DNA from: PWXP01 sp040772845
GTDB taxonomy: Bacteria; Planctomycetota; Planctomycetia; Pirellulales; Thermoguttaceae
DNA length: 64,000 bases
NCBI GenBank assembly: GCA_040772845.1
Contig: JAXGXG010000002.1
Span: forward strand, 682,001-746,000
Direction: 5' to 3'
In this document: in pieces, positions 9,616 through 18,832 of the stretch
Layout of the letters: each line of letters opens with the position of its first letter
Numbering within the stretch: position 1 is the stretch's first letter
Notes under the pieces: generated by a model
The model's input: the letters and a program-made list of their open reading frames with translations, nothing else
What the model was told of the DNA's origin: nothing
Database searches by the model: none
Program-made: the position numbers and the translations under genes

Positions 9616-10000
9616 GACAACTCCTCCAAGGGAAAAAGGCAGCGGATTCTATAGCACAGCCTAGCGGTTCCAGGGGCGCGGGTCAAGCGCTGGGGGAAAT
9701 GGGTGCGGGAGGGGCTCGCTGTGTGCCACGCCGGTTGTTTGGCTACGACTGGTACGCACCCTCCCCGGGCCTGTGAGCCCGACCCTCCCGCTGCGCGGGA
9801 GGGTGAAGAGGCGCAGCAACGACTTGTGTAAACAACGAGGGCTGCGCCTTGGGCTTGCGAGTCGGTTGGCTTCGGGGACGCTTCCATCCGGCGCGCCGGT
9901 CGAGTACGATGAGCGATGATGACCGGCCGCGCTTACCTTCCTTTGGTCGGCTGTCGTACTCTGGGACGATCCGATCTTGCCATAGAAAGGAGAGCATCCT
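9616..10000. other. Divergent intergenic region with a perfect GC-rich hairpin
   Basis: The region separates the minus-strand hydrolase run from the plus-strand ThuA-like gene, so promoters for both directions should lie here. A perfect 10-bp stem with a 3-nt loop (ACCCTCCCGC / GCGGGAGGGT) occupies 9782-9804. It has no T-run, so I treat it as a repeat-type palindrome, not a terminator. No gene is supported. Confidence 0.5.
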
Positions 10001-10912
10001 ATGACCCTCGGGGCAGGTATCGCAACGAAACAGACCCGCCGACGATTTCTTCGACAAGCAGCGGCGACAGCGGCGATTCCCCTGGTTGCCGGTCACAGCG
10101 CGTTGGGCAATTGCAGCGGCGCAAAGGGAAACCTGGTATTCGTCGTTGGAACGCATCATTACCATCCAGAGGCGAGTATGCCGCTGCTGGCCAAGGAGTG
10201 CCAGCGGCTTGGCTTCCGCACAACGGTGATTATGCCGCCGGGCGATCCGGAGCAGAATCACAACGGTGTCGGGTTGCCGGGACTGGAGGCGTTGGAGCAG
10301 GCCGATGCCGCCGTCTTCTTCCTGCGATTCCTTACGCTCGGCGACGAACAATTCGGCCACCTGGAGCGCTATCTGAAGTCGGGCAAACCGGTAGTCGGGC
10401 TGCGCACCAGTACGCACGCGTTCCGTTATCCGGAAGATCATCCGCGCGCCGCCTGGAATGATACGTTTGGCCGCAACGTGATCGGTACCCATTGGCTCAT
10501 GCACATGCGTTCGGAAACGCAGTGCCACCGTTTGGAGCAGGCGGCGGAACATCCTGTCCTGACCGGCATCGGTGAAGAGCCTTTCCCTTCACCGGGACAG
10601 CTCTATATCACCGATCTGGCGCCAGGCTGTACGCCGTTGGTGGTCGGGACGGGCGACATGCCTCGCGAGCGAGTCTTCAGCGACCGATTCGGAACGCGCG
10701 TGGTGACGAAGACCGAGACTGATATCGTCGCCTGGACTTGGGAAAACCATTACGGGGCCCGCGTATTTGCGTCGACGTTGGGGCATCCGCGCGATTTTGC
10801 CGTTCCGCAGATCATGCGGATCGTCGTCAACGGGATTCACTGGGCCGCCGGCTGCCCGGTTCCCGACGCCGCTACGGAGATCAAAACGTTCGACCTGCCT
10901 CTGGACCCTTGA
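10001..10912 (+). CDS. ThuA-like protein with Tat signal
   Basis: A 303-residue protein that begins with a twin-arginine signal (TRRRFLRQAAATAAIPLVAG). The mature part has the ThuA/class-I glutamine-amidotransferase-like fold: FVVGTHHYHPEASMPLLA, the segment DAAVFFLRF and KPVVGLRTSTHAF at the position of the nucleophile elbow, where the usual cysteine is absent. ThuA is linked to trehalose utilisation, but in planctomycetes these proteins sit in many polysaccharide loci and have no settled reaction. AAAGGAG lies about 9 bases before the ATG. The next gene on the same strand starts 124 bp later. Confidence 0.8.
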   Translation: MTLGAGIATKQTRRRFLRQAAATAAIPLVAGHSALGNCSGAKGNLVFVVGTHHYHPEASMPLLAKECQRLGFRTTVIMPPGDPEQNHNGVGLPGLEALEQADAAVFFLRFLTLGDEQFGHLERYLKSGKPVVGLRTSTHAFRYPEDHPRAAWNDTFGRNVIGTHWLMHMRSETQCHRLEQAAEHPVLTGIGEEPFPSPGQLYITDLAPGCTPLVVGTGDMPRERVFSDRFGTRVVTKTETDIVAWTWENHYGARVFASTLGHPRDFAVPQIMRIVVNGIHWAAGCPVPDAATEIKTFDLPLDP

Positions 10913-11035
10913 CGGGTAGAGTGATTGTCCCACCTGGAGCCGTTCGGCAGGAAGGTTTCGCCAGCGACGAATGGATCGCAAGGTGAGGCTTGGACCGGAA
11001 GAACACATAACGGTTTGCAGCGAAGGAGAGTCATC

Positions 11036-14000
11036 ATGTTTCGATTCCTGCCCATGGGGTGTGTGCTACTTATGCTGTCTGTAGCGACAGTGTTCGGTGC
11101 GGATACATCGGAAGTTGTGCTACAGGCTGGCGATTTGCAGGCGAGACTATCGACCGCCGATGGGCAAGTGCAGTCGGTATCGGTCCGAGGTAACGAGCTA
11201 CTGGCCGGGCCAGGTAGTCTTTCGGTGCAGGTTGACAAGGAGGAGCCGGCGCCGATGAGCCCGAAGTGGGAGCGGTTCTCGGTCAAAGAGGAAGGAGAAG
11301 CATGGGTTGTCACCGGACGCGAGCCGGAATCGGGGATCGAGGTGAAGGCCGTATGGCGTGGCGGCCGGGATATTGAATGTCGCGTGACACTTGTCCAGCC
11401 GGGACCTGAACGCTTGGAAGCCGCGGTGGAACTGTCGCTCCCCTGCCCTGCCCAATCGCTCGTGTGGATGGCGCCGTCCGGTAGCGAACCGTCGACGGTC
11501 GACTTCTCGCAACGGAAGGGAATGGGCTTTCGTGGCGACGTGGGTGGCCTGGTCATGCCGGCCGTGTTTCTCTATCAGCCGGAGAAAGACTGGGGGTTGA
11601 CCATGCTGGCCGATTTCGCGCTGCCCACCCGCGGGTTCGAGGTCTGGGCAGATACGGACCCGGCACGGATTGTCGCAAGACGTGTTCACCTGCGGCTGGA
11701 ACCGGGAAAGCCGGTGGACGTGGCGTTGATTCTTGTCGGTCATGCAGGTGATTGGCGGCCCGGGTTGGGGCACGTGGTGGAAAGGTATCCCGAGTATTTC
11801 CGGGTGGCCGATTCACGGATTCCCGAATTGCACGGGCCGTTTGTATGCAGTGGTGGCGCTCCGGACGATACGACGCTGGACCGCTGGAAGGCGCAGCACG
11901 TGCAGACGGTCGAGGTCCACGGGACGCTGCCGTTTTACGGGCAGCACCTGCCGTTGGGCGAGTCGTGGCCGATTTTCGCAGACGATCAGTGGCATCGGCT
12001 GAAGGAGCAGCCGGATCCGGCGAAGCCGTCGGACGATGCCTCGTGGAAGGAGATTCATGACTACGTGTGCAGCAAGACGTCGCGACGTATTTCGGTCGCA
12101 CAGATCAACGACTACATCCGCCGGCTGCACGAACATGGGATGTTCGCCCTGATGTACTTCAACCCAACCGAGTCGTGGAAACCGTGGATCAGCGAGAACT
12201 ATCCCGATGCGCTCGCGACAAATGCCAACGGCGAGCCCTATCGAGCCTGGTATGAGAGCCTGATGGTGTGCCCGGAGCCCGATAGCCGCTGGGGCCGGCA
12301 TCTGTTGGACGAGTTCCAGAAGATGATGGACCTGTATCCCGAGGCCGACGGTTTCTTCATGGACCAGTCGTGCTACGATCATCTCGACTATGCGCACGAT
12401 GACGGATGGACGATCCATAACGGGCGCACGGCGTACCGTATGGGTTGGGCCATCGGGCGACTCAACCTGGAGTGTCGCAAGTTGGCCAAGGCGCGCGGCA
12501 AGTTCATTTGGTGGAACGGCCCGTACAATACGGACATCGCATATTTCGCCGAAGGCATGATGGCCGAGGCCGGGCGCGAGGCCCAGGTGCGTTCGATCCA
12601 TTGGCTTACGGCCGGTGGGCGTGCTTGTTGCACCCTTTCTCGCAGCGGTGAGGAAGTGTTCCAGAATTGTGCGGCGTACGGGCTTTATCCTACGGCCATG
12701 TCGGGCGACACGCTTTGCCGACTTGCTGAACGGTATTGGCCGTTGTTCGCCTTGTGGCGGGATAAGCAGTGGGTGTTCTATCCCAGGGCGTTAGAACTAC
12801 CTGCCGGGACGAAAGGAAACGTCTACCGTTTGCCGGACGGGAATGTGCTGGCCGTGATGGTCACGGGCGGGCGTTCGATGGACGAGCCTGCCGCGGATCT
12901 CGACGCGCCCATGACCATCCGCCTGCCCGATGCCGGCGCGGTTCGAGCTGTCTACTTCCTGTCGCCCGATCTTCTGGGACTTCGGCGGCTGGCCTTCGAT
13001 CGCGACGGGGATGGGCTGAAGGTGGTCGTACCGTGGCATCGCAGTACGTCGGCCGTATTGCTGGCCACCGGTGGCGTCCACTATGCGTTGGATGCTCCCC
13101 TTGCCGCGGCTACCGGAAGGAAGAATGAAGCGGAACTGATCGTGGATAACTGGACCGAGGAGCCGGTCGAAGGGCGATGGAATACCGGCGACGATTCCGA
13201 TGCGAAGTTTCGCGTCGAGCCCGGCCATTCGGCGCGACGGCCCGTTACGTTGGTTGGCGGCGATACCAAGCAGATACGTTCGTGCCTCGATGCTCCCATC
13301 GATCTGGACGGTGTGCGTTTGGACGGGCATTTCGAATCGTACACGATCGATCCGCTAGACGTGAGCTTGTACCTTTCGGAGGCCACAGCCTGCCAGGATC
13401 AACCGCTTGCAGGCCGGGTGCGTATCTTCAATGCAGGTGAGGCACGCGAGGTTACCGTGGAACTTTCTGGTGATGGCCTGAAGGTAGAACCTGCCCGGAA
13501 GAGCCTTTCGATGGACGCACAGGCCGGCGCTGTTGTCGAGTTTTGCGTTGTGCCGCTTCGGCCAGGGGCGACGACCCTTCACGCGACGGCCACGGCCGGC
13601 CCCGATCGTGGCGGGTGCCGTGTTGCTGTGGAGGTCGATGCGACGCGAGCCACAGAGGCCATGCTGCGGCAGGTGCGGTCGGGGAAGCTGGTGTTCGACG
13701 TGTTCGGCTCGGACGGCGGTAAGTACGAGAACAAGCCGATCTTGTTCAACGGCGTCCTCATTGGCCGGTTGCCGCAACAGGGGGACCGTTGGGCGACGTT
13801 CGAGGCGCCGTTGACACCCGAGGCCGTGAAGACGATCCGATTCGACAACGAGATTCGCATCGAGAATCAGGTGGGCGACGCGTTTAAGGTCCGCAACTTC
13901 CGCCTTCACCTTCAGGCGGATGTCGGAATCGTGTCCAAGACGAACGCGGAAGCCTATACGAGTTGCGGATGGGAGCATGCCGAGGGGCGTGTGTTCCCGC

Positions 14001-14062
14001 TTCGTCAGCCCTTGACAGGCGTTGGTGTTCAGATTGAGAAGGAGCCTGCTGCTGGCAAGTAG
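11036..14062 (+). CDS. Large exported DUF6259-like / glycoside-hydrolase-type protein
   Basis: A 1008-residue secreted protein (signal MFRFLPMGCVLLMLSVATVFGA). The central part, residues about 350-620, looks like a TIM-barrel glycosidase domain: FALMYFNPTESWKPW, then EADGFFMDQSCYDH with acidic residues on strand ends, then FIWWNGPYNTDIAYFAEGMM. This resembles the DUF6259 family, relatives of GH36-type barrels. N-terminal beta-sandwich and C-terminal Ig-like domains flank it. The start at 11036 has AAGGAG 9 bases upstream; the longer open frame from 10925 has no signal and is not preferred. The substrate is unknown. It is followed on the same strand by ceramidase-like paralogue 3. Confidence 0.75.
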   Translation: MFRFLPMGCVLLMLSVATVFGADTSEVVLQAGDLQARLSTADGQVQSVSVRGNELLAGPGSLSVQVDKEEPAPMSPKWERFSVKEEGEAWVVTGREPESGIEVKAVWRGGRDIECRVTLVQPGPERLEAAVELSLPCPAQSLVWMAPSGSEPSTVDFSQRKGMGFRGDVGGLVMPAVFLYQPEKDWGLTMLADFALPTRGFEVWADTDPARIVARRVHLRLEPGKPVDVALILVGHAGDWRPGLGHVVERYPEYFRVADSRIPELHGPFVCSGGAPDDTTLDRWKAQHVQTVEVHGTLPFYGQHLPLGESWPIFADDQWHRLKEQPDPAKPSDDASWKEIHDYVCSKTSRRISVAQINDYIRRLHEHGMFALMYFNPTESWKPWISENYPDALATNANGEPYRAWYESLMVCPEPDSRWGRHLLDEFQKMMDLYPEADGFFMDQSCYDHLDYAHDDGWTIHNGRTAYRMGWAIGRLNLECRKLAKARGKFIWWNGPYNTDIAYFAEGMMAEAGREAQVRSIHWLTAGGRACCTLSRSGEEVFQNCAAYGLYPTAMSGDTLCRLAERYWPLFALWRDKQWVFYPRALELPAGTKGNVYRLPDGNVLAVMVTGGRSMDEPAADLDAPMTIRLPDAGAVRAVYFLSPDLLGLRRLAFDRDGDGLKVVVPWHRSTSAVLLATGGVHYALDAPLAAATGRKNEAELIVDNWTEEPVEGRWNTGDDSDAKFRVEPGHSARRPVTLVGGDTKQIRSCLDAPIDLDGVRLDGHFESYTIDPLDVSLYLSEATACQDQPLAGRVRIFNAGEAREVTVELSGDGLKVEPARKSLSMDAQAGAVVEFCVVPLRPGATTLHATATAGPDRGGCRVAVEVDATRATEAMLRQVRSGKLVFDVFGSDGGKYENKPILFNGVLIGRLPQQGDRWATFEAPLTPEAVKTIRFDNEIRIENQVGDAFKVRNFRLHLQADVGIVSKTNAEAYTSCGWEHAEGRVFPLRQPLTGVGVQIEKEPAAGK

Positions 14063-14146
14063 ATGGCCGATGTGGTATCGTGGCAGCGATGGGGCGACGG
14101 TGATCGTCGGTCGAACAAGTGACGTCAACCTTCAGAGGAGGCAATC

Positions 14147-15619
14147 ATGTTTCGGTTTGTGAGTTTGATTCTGGCGGCAATGGCGCTTCTGGTGGTCCCG
14201 GCCGTTGGGCAATCGCCCGGCAAGGACAGGGCGCCTGACAAAGACAAATCGCCCGATACTGCAAAGAAGACCTTCCAGGCGGGCCTTGCGACCAGCAATA
14301 TCACGCCCTGGTTGGGCGGCGGCCTGGTCGGGAACTTCGGAACGCCTCCGCCGGCCGAGTTTGTCCACGATGAACTGCATGCGCGATGCTTCGTTCTGGA
14401 CGATGGCAGTACGCGGATCGTGCTGGTCGTGTGCGACAGTATCTACATCAGCCGGGAAGTGCTCGACGAAGCCAAACGGCAGGTGACCGAAGCGACGGGG
14501 ATCCCGGCGGACCGAATCCTGATTTGCGGTACACATACGCATTCGTCGGTCAGCGCCCGCTGGAAGAACCCTCTGAAGCCGGAAGACGAGTTTACCGAAT
14601 ATCAGCAGTTCATCGCCCACCGGATTGCCGACGGCGTCCGCTGTGCAATCCACAACCTGCAGCCGGCGCGAATCGCCTGGGGAACGGCCGATGTGCCCGG
14701 CCAGGTGTTCTGCCGCCGGTGGCTCTTGCAGCCGGGGACCGAGCTGTTCAATCCGTTTGGCGAGGCGGACAAGGCGAAGATGAATCCGGGCAATCGGCCC
14801 GATCTGCTCAAGCCGGCCGGCCCGGTCGATCCACAGATTGCGTTCTTTGCCATCGAAACGCCGGACGGGCAGCCGATGGGACTTCTGGCCAACTACTCGT
14901 TGCACTATGTGGGCGGGGTGCCCCGGCATCATATCTCGGCCGACTATTTCGCCGTGTTCGCCGACCGGATTCAGCAGTTGCTTAACGCCGATCGGCTGAA
15001 ACCGCCATACGTCGGCGCGATGAGCAACGGCACGAGCGGCAATATCAACAACAACGATTACTCCAAGCCTCGCGAGCGGCGGAAGCCGTACGAGCAGATC
15101 GAGCGGGTTGCCGAAGACTGTGCCCAGGCCGTGTTTCAGGAGTACAAGAAACTAACCTGGCACGATTGGGTGCCGCTTGCGATGCGCCAGCGTGAGTTGG
15201 AACTGGCCGTTCGCAAGCCCACGCCGGCCCAGCTTGAACATGCCAGGAAGGTCCTCGCCGAACCCGATCGGCCCGACAAGTTCCCGCACGAACGATCCTA
15301 TGCTGGGCGAGCGATTCAGCTACTCGAATCGCCTGACACCGTCAGCGTCATGCTGCAGGCGATACGGATTGGCGATTTGGGAATTTCCGCCATTCCGTTT
15401 GAAGTGTTCTCGGAAACGGGGCTTGAACTGAAGGCCCGCAATCCGTTCCGCCCCAGTTTCACGATAGAACTGGCCAACGGCGGCTACGGCTATTTGCCGA
15501 CGCCCGAACAACACGAGCTGGGCGGTTACGAAACCTGGCTGGGGACCAGTAAGGTGGAAGTCCGGGCCTCGGTGAAGATTACCGATGCTCTGTTGGAGAT
15601 GTTTGCCGAGATGAAATGA
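14147..15619 (+). CDS. Neutral/alkaline ceramidase-like exported protein (paralogue 3)
   Basis: A 490-residue protein with a signal peptide, a lysine/aspartate-rich linker (residues about 24-42) and the ceramidase-like domain (AGLATSNITPWLGGG). The zinc-site motif is GTHTHSS. The catalytic block reads NGTSGNINNND, again with asparagine in place of the nucleophilic serine. AGAGGAGG precedes the ATG. Its last 41 bp overlap the 3' end of the convergent SGNH gene, which is unusual for two conserved families. It is probably co-transcribed with the large glycosidase-type gene 84 bp upstream. Confidence 0.85.
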   Translation: MFRFVSLILAAMALLVVPAVGQSPGKDRAPDKDKSPDTAKKTFQAGLATSNITPWLGGGLVGNFGTPPPAEFVHDELHARCFVLDDGSTRIVLVVCDSIYISREVLDEAKRQVTEATGIPADRILICGTHTHSSVSARWKNPLKPEDEFTEYQQFIAHRIADGVRCAIHNLQPARIAWGTADVPGQVFCRRWLLQPGTELFNPFGEADKAKMNPGNRPDLLKPAGPVDPQIAFFAIETPDGQPMGLLANYSLHYVGGVPRHHISADYFAVFADRIQQLLNADRLKPPYVGAMSNGTSGNINNNDYSKPRERRKPYEQIERVAEDCAQAVFQEYKKLTWHDWVPLAMRQRELELAVRKPTPAQLEHARKVLAEPDRPDKFPHERSYAGRAIQLLESPDTVSVMLQAIRIGDLGISAIPFEVFSETGLELKARNPFRPSFTIELANGGYGYLPTPEQHELGGYETWLGTSKVEVRASVKITDALLEMFAEMK

Positions 15620-16430
15620 TCTTTGCGAGGCGTGGCGCGAGCAGGTCGGCAATGAGGCGATGGCCCCGGGCGTCCGGGTGCAGGCCGTCGAGGAAGTAGG
15701 TTAGGCGCCTGTCGTCCTGCTGGAATGCATCGTAAACGTCGACCAGTTCAACCTGCTTCTCGGCAGCGACGTCGCGCATGGTCTGCGCGTAGTCTTTCAC
15801 CAGGAAATTGATGCCGTTCTGTTGGTAGGGCTCCAGGTCGGCGCCCCAGTACTTGTCGGTCATCGGGGGGCAGGTCATCAGGACGACCGTGATCTTTGCG
15901 GCCTGAAGACGGTCTACGACTGTCTCCAGTGCCGTCTTGAACGCGTCGCGGCTGACCCGCGGCGTGGCGGCGAACCCGTTCGTCTCGGGACGGTAGAAGC
16001 CGGCTTCGTTCCCGCCGAACATCACGGTGACAAGGTCCGGCTTGCGGTTGAGCACGTCCTTTTCCAGCCGTTGGGTCGCCAGGGTGACAATGTCGCCATT
16101 GATGCCGGCATTGACGACTTCCACGGGCTTGGCGAGTTTCCTGGTCAATTCCTTTTGGGCAATGTCTCGAAACGTTTCGGGCTCTTTCACACCGGCCCCG
16201 TTGGTAATCGAATCGCCGAACATCACAATACGCAGCCGATCGGGCATCGCGCCATTCCTGCTGATGGGGGACGGTTGATGGTTGTCATTCGTTTGTTGGG
16301 CGTTTGCCTTGCGAACGATCGGCAGCAAACAGCAGGCGGTTGCAGCGATGCAGCCCAGGCGGAAGAGTCTCGCCGAACGGTTCTTGCTTCGGTGCGTTGC
16401 AGGCGGTCGCGTGTGGTTGGCCTGGTTCAT
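15579..16430 (-). CDS. SGNH/GDSL-type esterase
   Basis: A 283-residue predicted exported esterase. Block I is FGDSITNG, with the nucleophile Ser at about residue 74. Block III, GGNEAGF, stands for the usual GxND. Block V is DGLHPDARGH with the Asp-His pair. A hydrophobic segment (GCIAATACCLLPIV) after basic residues can serve as a signal or anchor. The start at 16430 has GGAGA about 9 bases upstream and leaves 25 bp to the xth stop; the start at 16475 would overlap xth. It overlaps the 3' end of the convergent ceramidase-like gene by 41 bp. Likely role: deacylation of a polysaccharide or lipid; substrate unknown. Confidence 0.85.
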   Translation of the reverse strand: MNQANHTRPPATHRSKNRSARLFRLGCIAATACCLLPIVRKANAQQTNDNHQPSPISRNGAMPDRLRIVMFGDSITNGAGVKEPETFRDIAQKELTRKLAKPVEVVNAGINGDIVTLATQRLEKDVLNRKPDLVTVMFGGNEAGFYRPETNGFAATPRVSRDAFKTALETVVDRLQAAKITVVLMTCPPMTDKYWGADLEPYQQNGINFLVKDYAQTMRDVAAEKQVELVDVYDAFQQDDRRLTYFLDGLHPDARGHRLIADLLAPRLAKIISSRQTSPTEHR

Positions 16431-16455
16431 CACAGGGTTCTCCGGTGTCTGCGCG

Positions 16456-17226
16456 TCATTCGGCGAACTCGGCAATCACCGGGGCATGATCGGACGGCTT
16501 GGCGCCTTTGCGCTGCTGGCGGTCGATCTCGGCGGCCGAGCAGCGGCGGGCCAGTGGCTGGGTGGCGAAGATGTAGTCGATCCGAAGGCCGTCGTTCCTG
16601 GGAAAGCCGAGGTTTCGATAGTCCCACCAGGAATACGAACCGCCCTGGTCATGCTGTTGACGGAAGACGTCGATCAGCCCCCAACCGAGCAGTTCCTCCA
16701 GGGCGGAACGACTGGTCGGATGGTACAGGACCGACGGTTCCCACGCGGCCGGATTGGCCACGTCCCGCTCATCGCGCGCGACGTTGAAGTCGCCGCAGAC
16801 CACCAGCGGCGTCTCGGGTGTGAAGTGCCGGTTGAGAAACGCCTGCAAACGCCGCAGCCAATCGAGCTTGTACTCGTAATGCTCAGAGCCGACGACGCGG
16901 CCGTTCGGCACATAGGCGCTGATCACGTGGACTTCGCCGACCTGGGCCGCCAGGAAACGGGCCTCGGGGTCTTCGGCGTCATCACCCATGCCCTGGATGA
17001 CGTTTGCAGGTTCCGTCCGACTCAAGATGGCGACGCCGTTGTACGTCGGCTGGCCGTAGACGGCCGCGTGATAGCCGGCCGCCTGAATCGCCTCGTAAGG
17101 GAACGCCTCTTCCCGCGACTTCAGCTCCTGCAGACATACAACATCCGGCTGCACCTTCTCCAGCCAGGCGGTGACCCTTTCCAGGCGGGCACGAACCGAG
17201 TTCACATTCCAGGTGGCGATCTTCAT
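16456..17226 (-). CDS. xth: Exodeoxyribonuclease III
   Basis: A 256-residue enzyme of the exonuclease III/AP-endonuclease family, the usual full length. It starts exactly with MKIATWNVNSVRARL. The metal-binding QELKSREEAFP, the GDFNVARDERDV active-site segment and the final SDHAPV catalytic Asp-His are all present. It acts in base-excision repair, incising abasic sites and removing 3' blocking groups. A longer open frame to 17514 is an artefact, since it lacks homology-like sequence before this methionine. The SGNH gene follows 25 bp downstream on the same strand. Confidence 0.95.
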   Translation of the reverse strand: MKIATWNVNSVRARLERVTAWLEKVQPDVVCLQELKSREEAFPYEAIQAAGYHAAVYGQPTYNGVAILSRTEPANVIQGMGDDAEDPEARFLAAQVGEVHVISAYVPNGRVVGSEHYEYKLDWLRRLQAFLNRHFTPETPLVVCGDFNVARDERDVANPAAWEPSVLYHPTSRSALEELLGWGLIDVFRQQHDQGGSYSWWDYRNLGFPRNDGLRIDYIFATQPLARRCSAAEIDRQQRKGAKPSDHAPVIAEFAE

Positions 17227-17308
17227 CGTTCCCGATTGGAGGCATGACTTCGAGAGTGACTCTGCAGGTGGATCCTGGAACTCTGAACCGATTTCGATCT
17301 GACGCCGA

Positions 17309-17545
17309 TCAAGCCGAGTGGACGAGTGACTCGCGAACAATCTCGGGGACTTCGATGGGAACAAAGCGGTCGCGCGAGTAAAGGTAGTCTTCGCCGCTCT
17401 CGTCGACCACGCGGATGTCTCCCTCGCTCTCGGCTTCGGTATCCGGAAGCATTCTGTAGATCTTGTGCAGTTCCAAGGAGGCCGGGTAGCCGGTATTGTC
17501 CACACAAACAACAAAATGCAGTGAGTTAGCTGTGGAGGCGGCCAT
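17309..17545 (-). CDS. Small conserved protein of unknown function
   Basis: A 78-residue protein without signal peptide or membrane segment. The sequence CVDNTGYPASLELHKIYRML followed by IRVVDESGEDYLY and RFVPIEVP resembles a short conserved family that I recall from cyanobacteria and planctomycetes, with no known function. Start uncertain: ATG at 17545 has no clear ribosome binding site, and a TTG start at 17575 would add ten residues. It lies 82 bp upstream of xth on the same strand. Its beta-rich pattern suggests a small SH3-like fold; that is a guess. Confidence 0.65.
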   Translation of the reverse strand: MAASTANSLHFVVCVDNTGYPASLELHKIYRMLPDTEAESEGDIRVVDESGEDYLYSRDRFVPIEVPEIVRESLVHSA

Positions 17546-17682
17546 GATCAGTCCACGTGACCTTGCCAAGCTCAAGAAGGTCTGCCACTGCGAATATTAT
17601 GTGGCTGAATGCGCAAGCTGTCAAGTGTGTCGGGCACAACGATCACAGCAGAGGCCGTTCGGGAAAAGGCCGCCTTCACGAG

Positions 17683-18249
17683 TCAGTCAATTGCAGGCTG
17701 CTCGGTGATCTTTTCGGCGCGATACTGCTCGTAGACGGTCTGGAAGATGCGATTTCCGTAGGGGTTTGCGGGGTCTTCTCCCCACATCCGTGCGAAATTC
17801 TGCTGGGTCGGAACCTGCGAAGCGTTGTACGGCCGGAAGTAATAGTATCCGTGCATCGGTGGGAAATAGGCATAGTGCTGTGGCATCCTGCAACCGACAC
17901 AACGGGCGCAACCACAACAGGGATCGCAGCAAGGGTCGCAACAGCAGTTGGATTGAGTCGTTCCGCCGAAACTCTCTGGGACGGCGTTGGCGGCGTTGGT
18001 GGTGTTCGCGGAGCCGACGGCCGTGGCGGTGAAGGGGGCGTCGGGCGCGTAGGCCTGATCGGGTGCGGCCTCTTCAATGAACGCGTCGCCTTGGTCTGCG
18101 GTCGCAGATTGGCGGGCCGGTGTCGGCTCGGGTGCCACGAATTGGACCTTTCGGACTTGGCCTTCCCACCCAGGCTGGCCTGCATTCAGCGGTGAAGTCG
18201 CAACCTGCAGGAGCATCGCTCCGGCGACAATAGCGAGAGTTCGTCTCAT
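17683..18249 (-). CDS. Exported cysteine-cluster protein, function unknown
   Basis: A 188-residue protein with a signal peptide (MRRTLAIVAGAMLLQVATSPLNAG). The middle is low-complexity and alanine/proline rich. Then comes a dense cysteine cluster (CCCDPCCDPCCGCARCVGC), followed by a tyrosine-rich tail (HYAYFPPMHGYYYFRPYN). Ten cysteines within 19 residues suggest metal binding or a heavily disulfide-linked surface protein. Planctomycetes secrete many Cys-rich surface proteins, but I do not recognise this one. A purine-rich AAGGGGGG run precedes the ATG at 18249. It is divergent from the Tad secretin gene. Confidence 0.7.
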   Translation of the reverse strand: MRRTLAIVAGAMLLQVATSPLNAGQPGWEGQVRKVQFVAPEPTPARQSATADQGDAFIEEAAPDQAYAPDAPFTATAVGSANTTNAANAVPESFGGTTQSNCCCDPCCDPCCGCARCVGCRMPQHYAYFPPMHGYYYFRPYNASQVPTQQNFARMWGEDPANPYGNRIFQTVYEQYRAEKITEQPAID

Positions 18250-18832
18250 TCTGGGTTCCCCCCCCTTTTCGGCTGAACGTGTCATTCAGACGGTTATGAA
18301 GTGTGCTCGTGTTCCCACCGGATGGTCTTCTGATGCCAAGCAGCGTAGCGGAAAAACCGCGTACGAAGAAGGTATCGGTATTTCGGAACCTGCGGATTCA
18401 GCCGGAAACTCGCGCCGTACAGATTCTATACCTTGCGGCAACCCCTCGTTGTTGATACGCCAGCCTTGGTTGCCACCGTGCCGACCTGCCCGGCACGCAG
18501 CGGTGGTCTGTTGGCTAGCCCCCAGCGGCTTGTGAATCACCCGGTCTGGGCCAAGACGGCGGCAGAAGACCCCGCGGCAAGGGGGTGCGTTAGGCTTGGT
18601 GGACGCAGGCCCCGGCGCTATTAGCCGTAAGTTCCGATACTACTGGTACTTTTGTGAGAATTGGTTGAACCGATAGAAACCGCAAAGTCGATAAGAGCAA
18701 CCAGGGGCTGCTGGGGGGCTGCGGTATTTCTGGACCGCCTATCAACCGGCACGCCGTGACAGAGACGGCCAAGAGGGGTCCGGTTTCTCGGTCGCTCACT
18801 TCAATGGCAGCGAGCTAATGAGGTTTTGTGCA
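18250..18832. other. Long divergent leader region upstream of the Tad secretin gene
   Basis: This 583-bp region separates two divergent genes and must hold their promoters. It contains an imperfect stem around GCCACCGTGCCG / CGGCACGCAGCGGTGG near 18470-18508. No match to the sigma-54 GG-N10-GC rule with a good -24 element was found, unlike at the pilin genes. No coding sequence is supported. Confidence 0.4.

Noticed and set aside
8179..9654. Open frame of 491 codons on the plus strand
   Set aside because: It is antisense to the ceramidase-like gene that has clear motifs and a ribosome binding site.
9782..9804. Rho-independent terminator
   Set aside because: The stem is perfect, but no T-run follows and it lies between divergent genes, where no transcript ends.
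18590..18640. GGACGCAGGCC..GCC segment that recalls a cyclic-di-GMP-I riboswitch upstream of the secretin
   Set aside because: The paired stems and the conserved 5' half of that riboswitch are not visible, so the similarity is too short.
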